Assembly: GCF_900168115.1 (NCBI RefSeq)
Contig: NZ_FUZC01000001.1
Span: 1-64,000 of the forward strand
Source: Salegentibacter salinarum
Lineage (GTDB): Bacteria > Bacteroidota > Bacteroidia > Flavobacteriales > Flavobacteriaceae
Length of the DNA: 64,000 bases
Direction: 5' to 3'
The notes beneath the pieces were generated by a model. It saw only the letters and a list, made by a program, of their open reading frames with translations. It did no database searches and was not told the origin of the DNA. The stretch's first letter is position 1, and each line of letters starts with the position of its first letter. Positions 1 through 9,235 of the stretch are shown here, piece after piece. The translations under genes and the position numbers were made by a program.

Positions 1-84
1 ACCCTTGCCTTTGGCTAATGATAGGTAGCTATAAACCCCCATAACGGACTTGCACCGTCAAGTGATATGCCATGCACGGCACAC
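1..84 (-). mobile_element. Group II intron (class IIC-like), 5' end only
   Basis: Read on the minus strand, the sequence from 84 begins GTGTG, the group II intron 5' splice-site consensus, and continues with ACGGTGCAAGTCCGT and then GGCAAGGGT near position 1. These are conserved domain I features of bacterial group II introns, and the opening closely resembles class IIC introns such as B.h.I1 (from memory, not aligned). The element starts just after the infB terminator hairpin, which is the known target of class IIC introns. The rest, including any reverse transcriptase, lies left of the window. Whether the intron is complete cannot be seen here. Confidence 0.8.
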
Positions 85-87
85 CAT

Positions 88-118
88 AAAAAAAAGCGGC
101 CCTAAAGCCGCTTTTTTT
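88..118 (-). terminator. Intrinsic terminator of the rimP-nusA-infB operon
   Basis: A GCGGC/GCCGC stem with a 6-nt loop is flanked by an A-run and a T-run, so it can work in both directions. It lies 23 bases past the infB stop and directly before the intron 5' end. Confidence 0.85.
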
Positions 119-141
119 GTATTTAACAGGAAACTTAATTA

Positions 142-2895
142 CTACTTAAGTTTCTTTTTCACTTCTACTTCACGGAAAGACTCTATAACATCCCCTTCTT
201 TAATATCGTTGTAATTCTTTACCTGGATACCACAATCGTAACCTTTGGCAACTTCTTTCACATCGTCTTTAAAACGTTTCAGTGAAGCAAGTTCGCCGGT
301 ATAAACCACAACGCCTTCGCGGATTAAACGTATTCCAGAACTTCTATAGATCTTACCAGAAGTAACCATACAACCTGCAATGGTTCCAACTTTAGAAATC
401 TTAAAGGTTTCTCTTATCTCTGCAGTACCAGTGATTTCTTCTTTAAGCTCCGGTGAAAGCATTCCTTCCATCGCATCTTTAAGATCGTTGATCGCATCAT
501 AGATAATAGAATAAGTTCTGATATCAATTTCTTCTTTATCGGCTACCTGTCTTGCATTTCCTGCAGGACGAACGTTAAATCCAATAATTACCGCATCTGA
601 AGCCGAAGCTAGTAACACATCACTTTCTGTAATGGCTCCCACTCCTTTGTGAATTATATTCACCTGAATTTCTTCAGTAGATAATTTAAGGAAACTATCG
701 GTTAATGCTTCTACCGAACCATCAACATCACCTTTAAGAATAATATTAAGTTCTTTAAAGTCACCTAAAGCAATTCTACGTCCAATTTCATCCAGGGTAA
801 TGTGGCGTTGAGTTCTAACACTCTGCTCACGTTGTAACTGAGTTCGTTTAGCCGCAATATCCTTGGCTTCACGCTCATCTGTCATTACCTTAAATTTATC
901 ACCCGCTTGTGGCGCACCGTCAAGACCAAGAATTGAAACCGGAGTTGCCGGTCCTGCTTCTTTAACCTCGTGCCCTCTTTCGTCGTGCATTGCCTTTACC
1001 TTACCACTATGGCGTCCCGCTAATACGTAATCTCCAATTTTAAGAGTTCCGGTTTGCACAAGGATAGTCGCGATATAACCTCTACCTTTATCAAGGAAGG
1101 CTTCCACAACTGTTCCCGTAGCTACTTTAGAAGGATTGGCTTTTAATTCAAGAATTTCAGATTCCAGTAAAACTTTCTCCAGAAGTTCTTCAACTCCTAA
1201 TCCTGTTTTAGCTGAAATATCGTGCGACTGAACTTTACCACCCCAGTCTTCTACCAACAGGTTCATTCCTGCAAGTTTCTCTTTAATCTTTTCTGGATTT
1301 GCGGTTGGCAAATCAGATTTATTAATCGCAAATACAATTGGTACACCGGCAGCCTGGGCGTGAGAAATAGCCTCTTTGGTTTGTGGCATCACATCATCAT
1401 CTGCAGCGATTACAATAATCGCGATATCTGTTACCTGAGCTCCACGAGCACGCATCGCCGTAAAGGCTTCGTGACCAGGAGTATCAAGGAAGGTCATTTT
1501 TTCACCATTCTTAAGCTTTACGCTATAAGCTCCAATATGCTGGGTAATACCACCACTCTCACCGGCAATTACATTCTCTTTACGAATATAATCCAGTAAA
1601 GATGTTTTACCGTGGTCTACGTGACCCATTACCGTTACAATTGGCGCTCTGTCTTCAAGATCTTCAGGATTTTCAGGAACTTCTTCTACTGTTTCTTCAA
1701 TGTCTGCAGTTACAAAATCTACTTCGTAACCAAATTCATCTGCAACAATAGAAAGTGTTTCAGCATCTAAACGCTGATTCATCGTCACCATCATTCCCAG
1801 AGACATACAGGCAGAAATTACTTTCGTTACCGGCACATCCATCATTGTAGCAACCTCACTTACAGTTACAAATTCTGTAACCTTAAGGATTTTACTATCA
1901 GTTTCCTGCTGCGCAAGATCATCTTCTGATCGTTGACGGTGTTGATCTCTCTTATCTCTTCTATATTTAGCTCCTTTACCTTTACCAGATTTACCCTGAA
2001 GTTTTTCAAGGGTCTCTCTAACCTGCTTTTGAACTTCTTCTTCGCTAGGCTCTTCTTTAGTAATAGGTTTAGCTCTTTTTCTCGCAGCTCCTCCTTTTTT
2101 AGGACCCTGATTTGAAGCACCCGGCTTCACATCTTTACTAATTCTACGACGACGCTTCTTACGTTTCTCTTTCTCCTTCTTCTCGTCGGCAGCTTTCTTC
2201 TCGTCTTTCTTCTTTTCCGGCTTTTTAAATTGAGAAAGGTCAATTTTCTTTCCAGTAAAGTTAGGGCCGTTAAGCTTGGTATAATTAGTTTTATGAGTCA
2301 TTGACTCAGGATCTTTGGGCTCCTCTTCTTTTTCTGAAGGAGTTTCCTCTTTCTTAGAAACTTCTTCAGGCTCTTTCTCTTCTTTAGAAGGTGCTTCTTC
2401 TGCAGGTTTTTGAGATTCAGGCTTTTCTTTTTCGGCTTCAGGCTTTTTAGCTTCTTCTGGCTGCTTAGATTCGGCTGGCGCTGGTTGCTCCTCTTCTTTT
2501 TCGGCTTTTTTCTCTGGCTTTTTATCCAGATCTATTTTACCTACTTTTTTAGGACCGGCTAATTTAGCTCTGGCAGTAACTGCCTCTTCCTTGCGCTTCT
2601 CATCCTCTTTCTTCTCCTCGACTTTGCGCTTTTCTTCAAGCTCTCTTTCCCTTGCTAAACGCAATTCTTCCTTCTCCTTTCTTTTTTCTTCACCAACCTC
2701 TTTAGACTCGACTTTTTTAGACTTGTCGGTCTCAAATTCATCAGAAAGCACCTGATAAACTTCGGATGAGATTTTGGTAGTAGGACGCGCCTCAATATCG
2801 TGACCCTTAGAATTTAAAAATTCTACAGCCCGATCTAACGAAATATTGAATTCACGTAATACTTTGTTTAGTCGCATTGTTTTTGCTTCAGCCAT
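142..2895 (-). CDS. infB: Translation initiation factor IF-2
   Basis: IF-2 is the GTPase that places initiator tRNA on the 30S subunit and promotes subunit joining. Residues 1-55 form an IF2 N-terminal domain. Residues about 60-330 are a long Lys/Glu-rich low-complexity linker typical of Bacteroidota IF-2, followed by a second IF2-N-like segment (about 335-395). The G domain starts at about 417 with GHVDHGKT (424-431), then DTPGHEAF and NKSD. The C-terminal domains 2-4 follow, so the 917-residue protein is complete. It is the last gene of rimP-nusA-infB, 55 bases after nusA. A second in-frame Met at residue 7 is an alternative start. Confidence 0.97.
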   Translation of the reverse strand: MAEAKTMRLNKVLREFNISLDRAVEFLNSKGHDIEARPTTKISSEVYQVLSDEFETDKSKKVESKEVGEEKRKEKEELRLARERELEEKRKVEEKKEDEKRKEEAVTARAKLAGPKKVGKIDLDKKPEKKAEKEEEQPAPAESKQPEEAKKPEAEKEKPESQKPAEEAPSKEEKEPEEVSKKEETPSEKEEEPKDPESMTHKTNYTKLNGPNFTGKKIDLSQFKKPEKKKDEKKAADEKKEKEKRKKRRRRISKDVKPGASNQGPKKGGAARKRAKPITKEEPSEEEVQKQVRETLEKLQGKSGKGKGAKYRRDKRDQHRQRSEDDLAQQETDSKILKVTEFVTVSEVATMMDVPVTKVISACMSLGMMVTMNQRLDAETLSIVADEFGYEVDFVTADIEETVEEVPENPEDLEDRAPIVTVMGHVDHGKTSLLDYIRKENVIAGESGGITQHIGAYSVKLKNGEKMTFLDTPGHEAFTAMRARGAQVTDIAIIVIAADDDVMPQTKEAISHAQAAGVPIVFAINKSDLPTANPEKIKEKLAGMNLLVEDWGGKVQSHDISAKTGLGVEELLEKVLLESEILELKANPSKVATGTVVEAFLDKGRGYIATILVQTGTLKIGDYVLAGRHSGKVKAMHDERGHEVKEAGPATPVSILGLDGAPQAGDKFKVMTDEREAKDIAAKRTQLQREQSVRTQRHITLDEIGRRIALGDFKELNIILKGDVDGSVEALTDSFLKLSTEEIQVNIIHKGVGAITESDVLLASASDAVIIGFNVRPAGNARQVADKEEIDIRTYSIIYDAINDLKDAMEGMLSPELKEEITGTAEIRETFKISKVGTIAGCMVTSGKIYRSSGIRLIREGVVVYTGELASLKRFKDDVKEVAKGYDCGIQVKNYNDIKEGDVIESFREVEVKKKLK

Positions 2896-2950
2896 AAATT
2901 GCCCTCTAAATTAACCTCTTTTAATTATTATATATTCAATGAGTCTTTTA

Positions 2951-4183
2951 CTACTCTTCAAATTCTTCTCTTAAAACCTTCACTACTTCGCGAATGGTTT
3001 CTTCTTCTAAATCGGTAAGCCTAATAAGGTCTTCCAATTCCTGTTCCAAAACACTTTTTGCAGTGTCCAGTCCAACTCTTGAAAATTCCTTAATCACCCA
3101 ATCTTCAATTTCATCAGAGAATTCTTTTAATTCTACATCTTCTTCAACACCTTCTCTGAAAACATCAATTTCGTAACCGGTTAATTGCCCGGCAAGCCTA
3201 ATATTATGACCTCCACGGCCAATTGCTTTAGAAACTTCTTCCGGCTTCAGCATAACCTCGGCCGTTTTATTTTCTTCATCTAATTTAATAGATGTAATTT
3301 TTGCAGGACTCAACGCCCTGGTAATATATAACTGGTCGTTATTGGTGAAATTAATCACATCTATATTCTCATTCCCCAATTCACGAACAATACTATGAAT
3401 TCTTGAACCTTTCATACCTACACAGGCACCAACAGGATCAATTCTATCATCATAAGTATCTACCGCTACTTTAGCTTTCTCACCAGGAACACGAACCACT
3501 TTTTGAATAGTAATTAAACCATCAAAAACTTCAGGAATCTCCTGTTCAAACAGTTTTTCAAGAAAAACCGGAGCGGTACGTGAAAGAATAATCGTAGGCT
3601 TATTTCCTTTAAGCTCTACACTCTCAATTATTCCTTTTACGTTATCTCCTTTTCTGAAAAAATCTGAAGGAATCTGGCGGTCCTTTGGTAAAACGATCTC
3701 GTTGCCTTCGTCGTCTAACAAAATAATTGCCCTGTGCCTAATATGATGAACTTCTGCGGTATAAATTTCGCCTTCAAGCTCCTTAAAGTGCTTGAAAATA
3801 TTGGTGTTATCATGTTCGTGAATTTTTGATATAAGATTTTGTCTTAAAGCCAAAATAGCACGACGCCCCAAATCTACAAGTTTTACTTCTTCTGATACAT
3901 CTTCACCAACTTCAAAATCAGGTTCAATTTTTCTGGCTTCAGTAAGAGAAATTTCCTGGTTAGGATCTTCTACCTCACCATCGGCCACAACAACCCGGTT
4001 TCTCCAAATTTCTAAATCTCCCTTATCTGGGTTTACAATAATATCAAAATTATCGTCTTCACCATATTTCTTCTTTAACGCACTTCTAAACACATCCTCA
4101 AGGATGGCCATAAGCGTTACACGATCTATCAATTTGTCATCTTTAAACTCTGAAAATGACTCAATCAAGGCGATATTTTCCAT
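2951..4183 (-). CDS. nusA: Transcription termination/antitermination factor NusA
   Basis: NusA binds RNA polymerase and nascent RNA and modulates pausing, termination and antitermination. The 410 residues show the NusA N-terminal domain, an S1 segment (about 130-200) and two KH domains, with the KH loops GMKGSR and IGRGGHN. The protein ends shortly after the KH2 region with an acidic tail and lacks the long acidic repeats of E. coli NusA, as is usual outside Proteobacteria. It lies 12 bases after rimP and 55 bases before infB, so the three genes form one operon. Confidence 0.96.
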   Translation of the reverse strand: MENIALIESFSEFKDDKLIDRVTLMAILEDVFRSALKKKYGEDDNFDIIVNPDKGDLEIWRNRVVVADGEVEDPNQEISLTEARKIEPDFEVGEDVSEEVKLVDLGRRAILALRQNLISKIHEHDNTNIFKHFKELEGEIYTAEVHHIRHRAIILLDDEGNEIVLPKDRQIPSDFFRKGDNVKGIIESVELKGNKPTIILSRTAPVFLEKLFEQEIPEVFDGLITIQKVVRVPGEKAKVAVDTYDDRIDPVGACVGMKGSRIHSIVRELGNENIDVINFTNNDQLYITRALSPAKITSIKLDEENKTAEVMLKPEEVSKAIGRGGHNIRLAGQLTGYEIDVFREGVEEDVELKEFSDEIEDWVIKEFSRVGLDTAKSVLEQELEDLIRLTDLEEETIREVVKVLREEFEE

Positions 4184-4195
4184 ATCAATTTGAGG

Positions 4196-4657
4196 TTAAA
4201 ATGTTATCATAACTTTAGCGTCTGTAATCTCAGAATATGGCAATACCGCTTCTTTTTCTACAGTATGCTTTCCTTTTCCTACCGGTTTTGGCTCCCTGGC
4301 TTTCCAGTTTAGCTTAATCCCGTCCTGATCTACTTCGGTTAAAGTTGCTTCAATTTTTTCGTTATTAGTAGTCACCTGTAGTTTTCTACCCAGGTTTTTC
4401 CTGTATTGCCGCTCCAGGCGTAAAGGCTCAGAAACTCCAGCCGAACTAACCTCCAAAGAAAAATCTTCTTCTTCCCTGTCTAGATTGTGTTCAATTTTGC
4501 GACTTACCGCAATACAATCGTTAACAGAAACCCCGCTATCACCATCTATCACAACAGAAATCTTGTTGTCGTTGGTAATGTTTAGGTCTATTAAAAATAG
4601 TGAATTATTTTCCTGGAAAGCTTCCTTCAACAAATTTTCTACTTTATCCTGCAACAT
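4196..4657 (-). CDS. rimP: Ribosome maturation factor RimP
   Basis: RimP is needed for 30S subunit maturation. The 153-residue length, the [16 protein letters not shown]-type strand near the N terminus, the [16 protein letters not shown] segment (family motif ...LEVSSPG...) and the position directly before nusA all support this. It is the first gene of the rimP-nusA-infB operon. A terminator-like hairpin sits 12 bases before the start codon, so expression may be controlled by attenuation (see the 4665-4690 entry). Confidence 0.95.
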   Translation of the reverse strand: MLQDKVENLLKEAFQENNSLFLIDLNITNDNKISVVIDGDSGVSVNDCIAVSRKIEHNLDREEEDFSLEVSSAGVSEPLRLERQYRKNLGRKLQVTTNNEKIEATLTEVDQDGIKLNWKAREPKPVGKGKHTVEKEAVLPYSEITDAKVMITF

Positions 4658-4664
4658 AGCTTAT

Positions 4665-4690
4665 AAAAAGAGGGGACTTTATGTCCCCTC
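4665..4690 (-). promoter_or_regulatory. Terminator-like hairpin in the rimP leader
   Basis: On the minus strand an 8-bp perfect stem (GAGGGGAC/GTCCCCTC, 5-nt loop) is followed directly by five T residues, then 7 bases, then the rimP ATG. It lies between the predicted promoter (4717-4724) and the first gene, so it could act as an attenuator for the operon that encodes NusA. The hairpin could alternatively block ribosome access to the start codon. A role as plus-strand terminator is unlikely because no plus-strand gene ends here. Confidence 0.55.
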
Positions 4691-4716
4691 GCTGTACTTT
4701 TTTAGTTTCAACGCTG

Positions 4717-4724
4717 CAAATATA
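4717..4724 (-). promoter_or_regulatory. Promoter -7 box of the rimP operon
   Basis: TATATTTG on the minus strand matches the Bacteroidota -7 consensus TAnnTTTG. No good -33 TTG is seen at the usual distance. Transcription would start near 4710, giving a leader of about 50 bases that contains the hairpin. Confidence 0.6.
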
Positions 4725-4816
4725 ATAATAATTTCAGAGAAAGAAAACCAGACTTTAAATGAAATTTTATTCTTAACTTTAATAAAGCAATCATTTTTAA
4801 TCTTTTAGAGGAATTA

Positions 4817-5647
4817 ATGAAAAAGATACTCGTTCCAACCGACTTTTCTGATACCGCTGAATACGCACTCAAAATTGCTGCGCAATTAGCTAAAAAACAT
4901 AATAGTGAGATCTATCTTCTACATATGCTGGAGCTACCTTTGCAGCTTATAGATCCTGTAGCCGGGGGCAATAGCCAAAATTTACCTGAATCTATTTTCT
5001 TTATGAAACTGGCTCACCAGCGGTTTGCCAAACTTATGGAAAGACCTTTTTTAAAAGATATTAAAGTTCATGAAACTGTAATGTTCCACCAGGCCTTTGA
5101 CGGAATTATGGAAGTAAGCGAAGAATATAATTGCGATATAATTATCATGGGCTCTCACGGCGCCAGTGGTTTTAAAGAAATGTTTATTGGCAGTAATACC
5201 GAAAAAGTGGTGCGTTCATCCCATATTCCCGTCCTTGTAATTAAAAATGAACATGAGAATTTTGAAGTGGAGAATTTTATTTTCGCCACAGATGCCGATG
5301 CCAGCAATAAACACACCCTGGAGAAAGCTTACAATTTTGCGAAATTATTAGATGCAAAATTTCACATACTTTTTATAAACACCCCTAATAACTTTATTAC
5401 CAGCACCGAAGTACGAGAGCGTATAGAGAATTTTGTTTCAGGTTTTAATATACACGATTACAAAATGCATATTTATAATGATGTTAGTGTAGAAAAGGGA
5501 ATTTTAAATTTCGCTATGAAACAGAAAAAAGCTTTGATTGGTATTAGCACCCATGGACGCAAAGGTCTGGCTCATTTTTTTAACGGTAGTATTAGTGAAG
5601 ATTTAGTAAATCACGCCAACATGCCGGTTGTGACTTTCAAAATTTAA
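4817..5647 (+). CDS. Universal stress protein, two Usp domains
   Basis: This 276-residue cytoplasmic protein has two tandem UspA domains. The first opens with ILVPTDFSDTAEYALK and ends with the ATP-binding pattern MGSHGASGF...GSNTEKV. The second ends with ISTHGRKGL...GSISEDL, so both halves keep the G-x2-G-x9-G(S/T) nucleotide motif. The exact role is unknown; such proteins act in stress survival. The gene is transcribed divergently from rimP and its stop overlaps by 4 bases the stop of the convergent gene at 5644. Confidence 0.9.
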   Translation: MKKILVPTDFSDTAEYALKIAAQLAKKHNSEIYLLHMLELPLQLIDPVAGGNSQNLPESIFFMKLAHQRFAKLMERPFLKDIKVHETVMFHQAFDGIMEVSEEYNCDIIIMGSHGASGFKEMFIGSNTEKVVRSSHIPVLVIKNEHENFEVENFIFATDADASNKHTLEKAYNFAKLLDAKFHILFINTPNNFITSTEVRERIENFVSGFNIHDYKMHIYNDVSVEKGILNFAMKQKKALIGISTHGRKGLAHFFNGSISEDLVNHANMPVVTFKI

Positions 5648-7161
5648 AGAAAGGATTTTAGAGCGCCATTTCTTACATTTTTCCAAAGGTAATTCCAGAA
5701 AGATTTATTTTGAGTGCGTTCGGTTTGTATATCTTTCTGTTCTTTTTCTGCAGAAGTAGCATCGTTATTTATAAAAAGGTTTGCTATGGCAGAAAACAAC
5801 TTATTCTCCTCTTCTCCGTCACTCTGAAGCACTTCTACTTTAAAATCTTTATAAACCAGTTTCATATCACCGGAAGAATTCTGATTGTTTCCTGTAAAAT
5901 TAAATCGCATATCTCTAATTCCACCTTCAGCTTTCACGTTTAAAGCCGGCTCCATAAACTGGTTAATTCCTTCGCTGGAAATCTTATCCATTTGCCCGGA
6001 AATTGAGAATACATCAGCTTTATTTGAAATATCAAAATTCCAGTTTACATTAAGACTTGCTTCCCCCATAAACTGGGTTTGCACATCAATATCTGTTCTG
6101 GGGAAATCTTCAGCGTCCATGTTCACATTACTAATATTATAAATACTGGCGTTAAGATTCTTAAAAGTTACTTTCCCAGGGCCTCTTTTTGGCTTAACCA
6201 GCTCTTCATATTGTATTGCAAGATTATCAACCTTGAGCGTATCCACTTTTAGCTTAAAAGGCAATTCCCTTATCATTTTACTGTACATAGGTTTTTGCCG
6301 CGGATCGTCCTTCACTTGTTTATCGCGATATATTTTAATATCGCCATTGGTAATTTCCGTATTTTCACTTTCAATGCTAAGCGAATCGTTTTTGAAACTC
6401 CAGTTAAAAGATTGGAGAGTCAATTCTCCCAGACTTAAATCAAACCTGTCTTTTTCATAAGGAATATGTTTTTGAAATTCCTGCTTATCGTAAAGTGGTT
6501 TCATTTTAATGTTGCTGAAGACAAGAGAGCTCCCTTTCATTTCCATCTTTTCAACATACATATCATGCAAATCGTTGAGATTGAAAAACAAACTGTCTGA
6601 AGTCATCTGTAAATCCTTATAATTAAACGGAAGTCCGTTTTTTAAAGATTTCTGGTCTACACTAACGTCTTTTAAATTAAGGGATGGAATGTTGACTAAA
6701 AGCTGCTCTTTAACCGAATCGCTTTTAGCCATTTTAAAATCCCCATCAACTACCTCAACCGATTTAATCAAAAGGTCTATTTCAGTAGAATTTTCTCCTT
6801 CTGAAGTATCTTTTTCTTTTTCAGCTTCAGTATAAATTGCCACTTCAGGTTTAGTGAGTTTTAAGGTGCGAATCTCAATATTATTATTACTTAAATATTC
6901 AAAAATATCAATCCCGTCGAGTTTAATTTCTTCCGCATTAATTTGCATTCCGTTCTTTTTATAAACGGGATTACTAATTGATACACTTCTGCCCAACAGG
7001 CTCGCATTAAGGTCTTCATATTTAAATTCGGCCTTTTTAAGATTTTCTTCCAGCGCGGTTTCCATTTTGCTTTCAATAAACATATTGCCGCCAATAATAG
7101 CGATAGCTAAAACAATAAGAATAACAATAAAACTCAGGAATAATTTGGATTTTTTCTTCAA
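5644..7161 (-). CDS. AsmA-like membrane-anchored protein of unknown function
   Basis: A single hydrophobic segment (residues about 7-29) anchors 505 residues that appear to face the periplasm. The remainder is rich in short beta-strand-like stretches (for example VEVVDGDFKM and KVDTLKVDNLAIQYE), as in the AsmA/DUF748 group of proteins linked to outer-membrane lipid transport or assembly. The family is inferred from pattern and composition only. It stands alone between two convergent or divergent neighbours and no catalytic motif was found. Confidence 0.6.
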   Translation of the reverse strand: MKKKSKLFLSFIVILIVLAIAIIGGNMFIESKMETALEENLKKAEFKYEDLNASLLGRSVSISNPVYKKNGMQINAEEIKLDGIDIFEYLSNNNIEIRTLKLTKPEVAIYTEAEKEKDTSEGENSTEIDLLIKSVEVVDGDFKMAKSDSVKEQLLVNIPSLNLKDVSVDQKSLKNGLPFNYKDLQMTSDSLFFNLNDLHDMYVEKMEMKGSSLVFSNIKMKPLYDKQEFQKHIPYEKDRFDLSLGELTLQSFNWSFKNDSLSIESENTEITNGDIKIYRDKQVKDDPRQKPMYSKMIRELPFKLKVDTLKVDNLAIQYEELVKPKRGPGKVTFKNLNASIYNISNVNMDAEDFPRTDIDVQTQFMGEASLNVNWNFDISNKADVFSISGQMDKISSEGINQFMEPALNVKAEGGIRDMRFNFTGNNQNSSGDMKLVYKDFKVEVLQSDGEEENKLFSAIANLFINNDATSAEKEQKDIQTERTQNKSFWNYLWKNVRNGALKSFL

Positions 7162-7313
7162 ATTCGCATTTTTTATGACCGAAATTTACAATTTCAAAAC
7201 ACTTAGCCTCACTGTTTAAGAGTTTTTAACTTAAAAAATTAACCCCAAAGTTTTCTTTGCGTTAAATTTTAGCAAAAGCCTATAAGTATCAAATTTTCAA
7301 TGGTTTTTGATTG

Positions 7314-7321
7314 TATATTTG
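7314..7321 (+). promoter_or_regulatory. Promoter -7 box for the small membrane protein
   Basis: TATATTTG fits TAnnTTTG. Because it lies inside the first codons of the longest reading frame (from 7307), it argues that translation starts at the ATG at 7343. Confidence 0.6.
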
Positions 7322-7342
7322 CCTCATAATCTAATAGAAATT

Positions 7343-7561
7343 ATGATTCTTAAGCTTAGTATAAAAATAGTATTTATTACCGTAGAAATTTTTCTTGCGG
7401 TATACAGTTTTGCGCTAAGTGACAGTCTTCTTATTAAATTTCTATTTTTTGCAGTTACTGCCGTAATTGTTGCATTTTCTGTAACTAAAATAACCAATAA
7501 ATTACTACCAATAGATAAGGACTTTATTTCTTCGGAGGAAGAAGAAGCTGAAGAAAAATAA
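7343..7561 (+). CDS. Small two-helix membrane protein, unknown
   Basis: This 72-residue protein has two hydrophobic segments (about 5-23 and 27-45), followed by a short tail ending in an acidic run (SSEEEEAEEK). The frame is open from 7307, but a promoter box at 7314-7321 and a following ATG at 7343 make the shorter form more likely. A strong terminator follows at 7583, so it is probably transcribed alone. No family was recognised. Confidence 0.6.
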   Translation: MILKLSIKIVFITVEIFLAVYSFALSDSLLIKFLFFAVTAVIVAFSVTKITNKLLPIDKDFISSEEEEAEEK

Positions 7562-7582
7562 AGGTCAAAGTTTTGAAAGCGT

Positions 7583-7616
7583 AAAATCCGAAGAATTCGT
7601 TCTTTCGGATTTTTTT
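7583..7616 (+). terminator. Intrinsic terminator
   Basis: A 10-bp stem AAAATCCGAA/TTCGGATTTT with an 11-nt loop runs into a T-run. It ends the transcript of the small membrane protein. Confidence 0.8.
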
Positions 7617-7633
7617 ATATTTTGCCGTTACAT

Positions 7634-8263
7634 ATGAAGCTAATTTGCATTTCAGACACTCACAATAAGCACCAACAAATTCCTATTCCCGGGGGAGATG
7701 TTTTAATTCACGCGGGAGATATTACCGAAGGGGGCACTAAAAGGGAAGTGGTAGATTTTCTAAACTGGTTTGCCGCGCAACCCCATGAGTACAAAATTTT
7801 TATCGCCGGAAATCACGATTTCTATTTTGAGAAATTTAGCGAAGAAGAAATTCAGGAAATTATTCCAGAGAATATTCATTATTTAAAGGAAAGCGAAATT
7901 ACGATTAACGGAATTAAATTTTGGGGGTCACCGGTAACTCCAGGCGATGGCACCTGGGCTTTTAACCAGAAACCGCCCCAGGAAATAGATGCGCACTGGG
8001 AAAAAATTCCCGAAGATACTAAAGTGCTTATCTCACACACACCTCCCTACAAGATTAAGGATGTTTTGAATAATGGAAGGCATATTGGCTGCGCTTCGCT
8101 TTTTAAAACCATAGAAAATCGTGAAATCGAATTCCATATTTTTGGTCACGTCCACGATTCTTATGGAATTACTAGAGTAGGCGGAACAAAATTTATAAAT
8201 GCTTCCTGTTTAGATAATAAATACCGATACCTTCATCCCCCCCTGGAATTAGAGATTAATTAG
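7634..8263 (+). CDS. Calcineurin-like metallophosphoesterase
   Basis: The 209 residues carry the phosphoesterase blocks in order: ISDTHNKH (D-x-H), GDVLIHAGDIT (GD), IAGNHDFY (GNHD), LISHTPP and FGHVHDSYG (GHxH). These bind two metals and cleave phosphoesters. It resembles the YfcE/UPF0046 (MPPED)-type group; the substrate is unknown. The frame is open from a TTG at 7622, but the ATG at 7634 directly before KLICISDTH is the natural start. It stands alone, with a terminator before it. Confidence 0.85.
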   Translation: MKLICISDTHNKHQQIPIPGGDVLIHAGDITEGGTKREVVDFLNWFAAQPHEYKIFIAGNHDFYFEKFSEEEIQEIIPENIHYLKESEITINGIKFWGSPVTPGDGTWAFNQKPPQEIDAHWEKIPEDTKVLISHTPPYKIKDVLNNGRHIGCASLFKTIENREIEFHIFGHVHDSYGITRVGGTKFINASCLDNKYRYLHPPLELEIN

Positions 8264-8481
8264 ATACGGAAATCTTGTTTTCATCGGTATAAGGGAATAC
8301 CCTCAAACTAGCTGTAGTAATTTTCTCTCGTGAAAATGTCTTATAAGTTTAAAAAAAATACAAAAAGATTATTTAGTCGTTAAATATTTGCTAATCATAG
8401 GATTATTAGAACTTTTTTAACAAAGAAAAGGAAATCATAGTGTAATTTAGCGAGCGCTAACACCTATAAATACCAACACCT

Positions 8482-8817
8482 ATGAATAATAATACTAACC
8501 CAAACACTACATTAGATGAGGTAAAGAACCTGATTTCTTACAGTATTTATAATTTTGATTCTGAAGAGAATTCAAATTATAACCTTATGCATCGAGCTAT
8601 TATCAAGAAATATTTTGATGCAAAAAATGTAAAAATAAATTATAAGGAACAAACGGTAGATTTAAAAATACCGGTTGGTAAACGTAAATACACAGGAATT
8701 ACCTTTGAATGCCAGGACTTAGAACGTTTTCTAAAATCCTGTCTAAAAAAAGACGAAAAAAGCATGGATTTCTACCAGGAAATCCTGAACCACTACAACA
8801 TCTACCACGCTGCTTAA
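8482..8817 (+). CDS. Conserved-looking hypothetical protein, 111 residues
   Basis: This protein has an Asn-rich start and a central charged region with IDLKIPVGKRKYTG-like character, and no signal peptide or membrane segment. It is probably a small soluble protein. A terminator follows 22 bases after the stop and the upstream 218 bases are free of genes, so it is likely a single-gene unit. The family was not recognised and no function is offered. Confidence 0.6.
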   Translation: MNNNTNPNTTLDEVKNLISYSIYNFDSEENSNYNLMHRAIIKKYFDAKNVKINYKEQTVDLKIPVGKRKYTGITFECQDLERFLKSCLKKDEKSMDFYQEILNHYNIYHAA

Positions 8818-8838
8818 AATTTTAAGCCGTTAAAGATT

Positions 8839-8870
8839 AAAGCCATACGCCCTACCGTATGGCTTTTTTA
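8839..8870 (+). terminator. Intrinsic terminator
   Basis: An 11-bp stem AAAGCCATACG/CGTATGGCTTT with a 6-nt loop is followed by more T residues. It closes the hypothetical gene at 8482. Confidence 0.85.
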
Positions 8871-8919
8871 TTATTTTATTTTTAATTATTTCCATACTAC
8901 TGTTTCGACTTAAATTAGT

Positions 8920-8927
8920 TAATTTTG
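8920..8927 (+). promoter_or_regulatory. Promoter -7 box for the DUF3098-uppP-truB unit
   Basis: TAATTTTG fits TAnnTTTG and lies about 50 bases before the DUF3098 start. No clear -33 element is seen. Confidence 0.5.
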
Positions 8928-8977
8928 AACCTTTAACCTGGAAATTAAAATACACGCTTTACACTTTATCGCTTACT

Positions 8978-9229
8978 ATGAGTAAAAAACAGCAACCCAC
9001 AGATCATAAAAAATACTTCATTTTTGAAAAGAAGAATTACCAGTTTATGTTTATTGGGCTGGCGGTAATAGCTTTAGGTTTTATTCTAATGGCCGGTGGT
9101 GGCAGTGACGATCCCAATACTTTTAATCCAGATATTTATAATTTTCAGCGTATTCGCCTGGCTCCAACTTTAGTACTTCTTGGTTTCGCAATAGAAGTTT
9201 ATGCCATTTTATTAAATCCCAAAAAGTAA
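8978..9229 (+). CDS. DUF3098 family membrane protein
   Basis: This 83-residue protein has two membrane segments (about 23-40 and 60-78) around a short loop with SDDPNTFNPDIYNFQRI, which is typical of DUF3098. Its function is unknown. In many flavobacteria it sits between ftsX and uppP; here uppP follows after 6 bases but ftsX is not directly upstream. It is likely cotranscribed with uppP and truB. Confidence 0.85.
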   Translation: MSKKQQPTDHKKYFIFEKKNYQFMFIGLAVIALGFILMAGGGSDDPNTFNPDIYNFQRIRLAPTLVLLGFAIEVYAILLNPKK

Positions 9230-9235
9230 CCTACA

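Noticed and set aside
4485-4808. 107-residue plus-strand frame across rimP and its leader
   Set aside because: It is the opposite strand of the certain gene rimP and covers its promoter and hairpin.
8264-8481. Small gene or RNA in the gap before the 111-residue hypothetical gene
   Set aside because: No open frame of useful length, no hairpin with a T-run and no known RNA motif could be seen.
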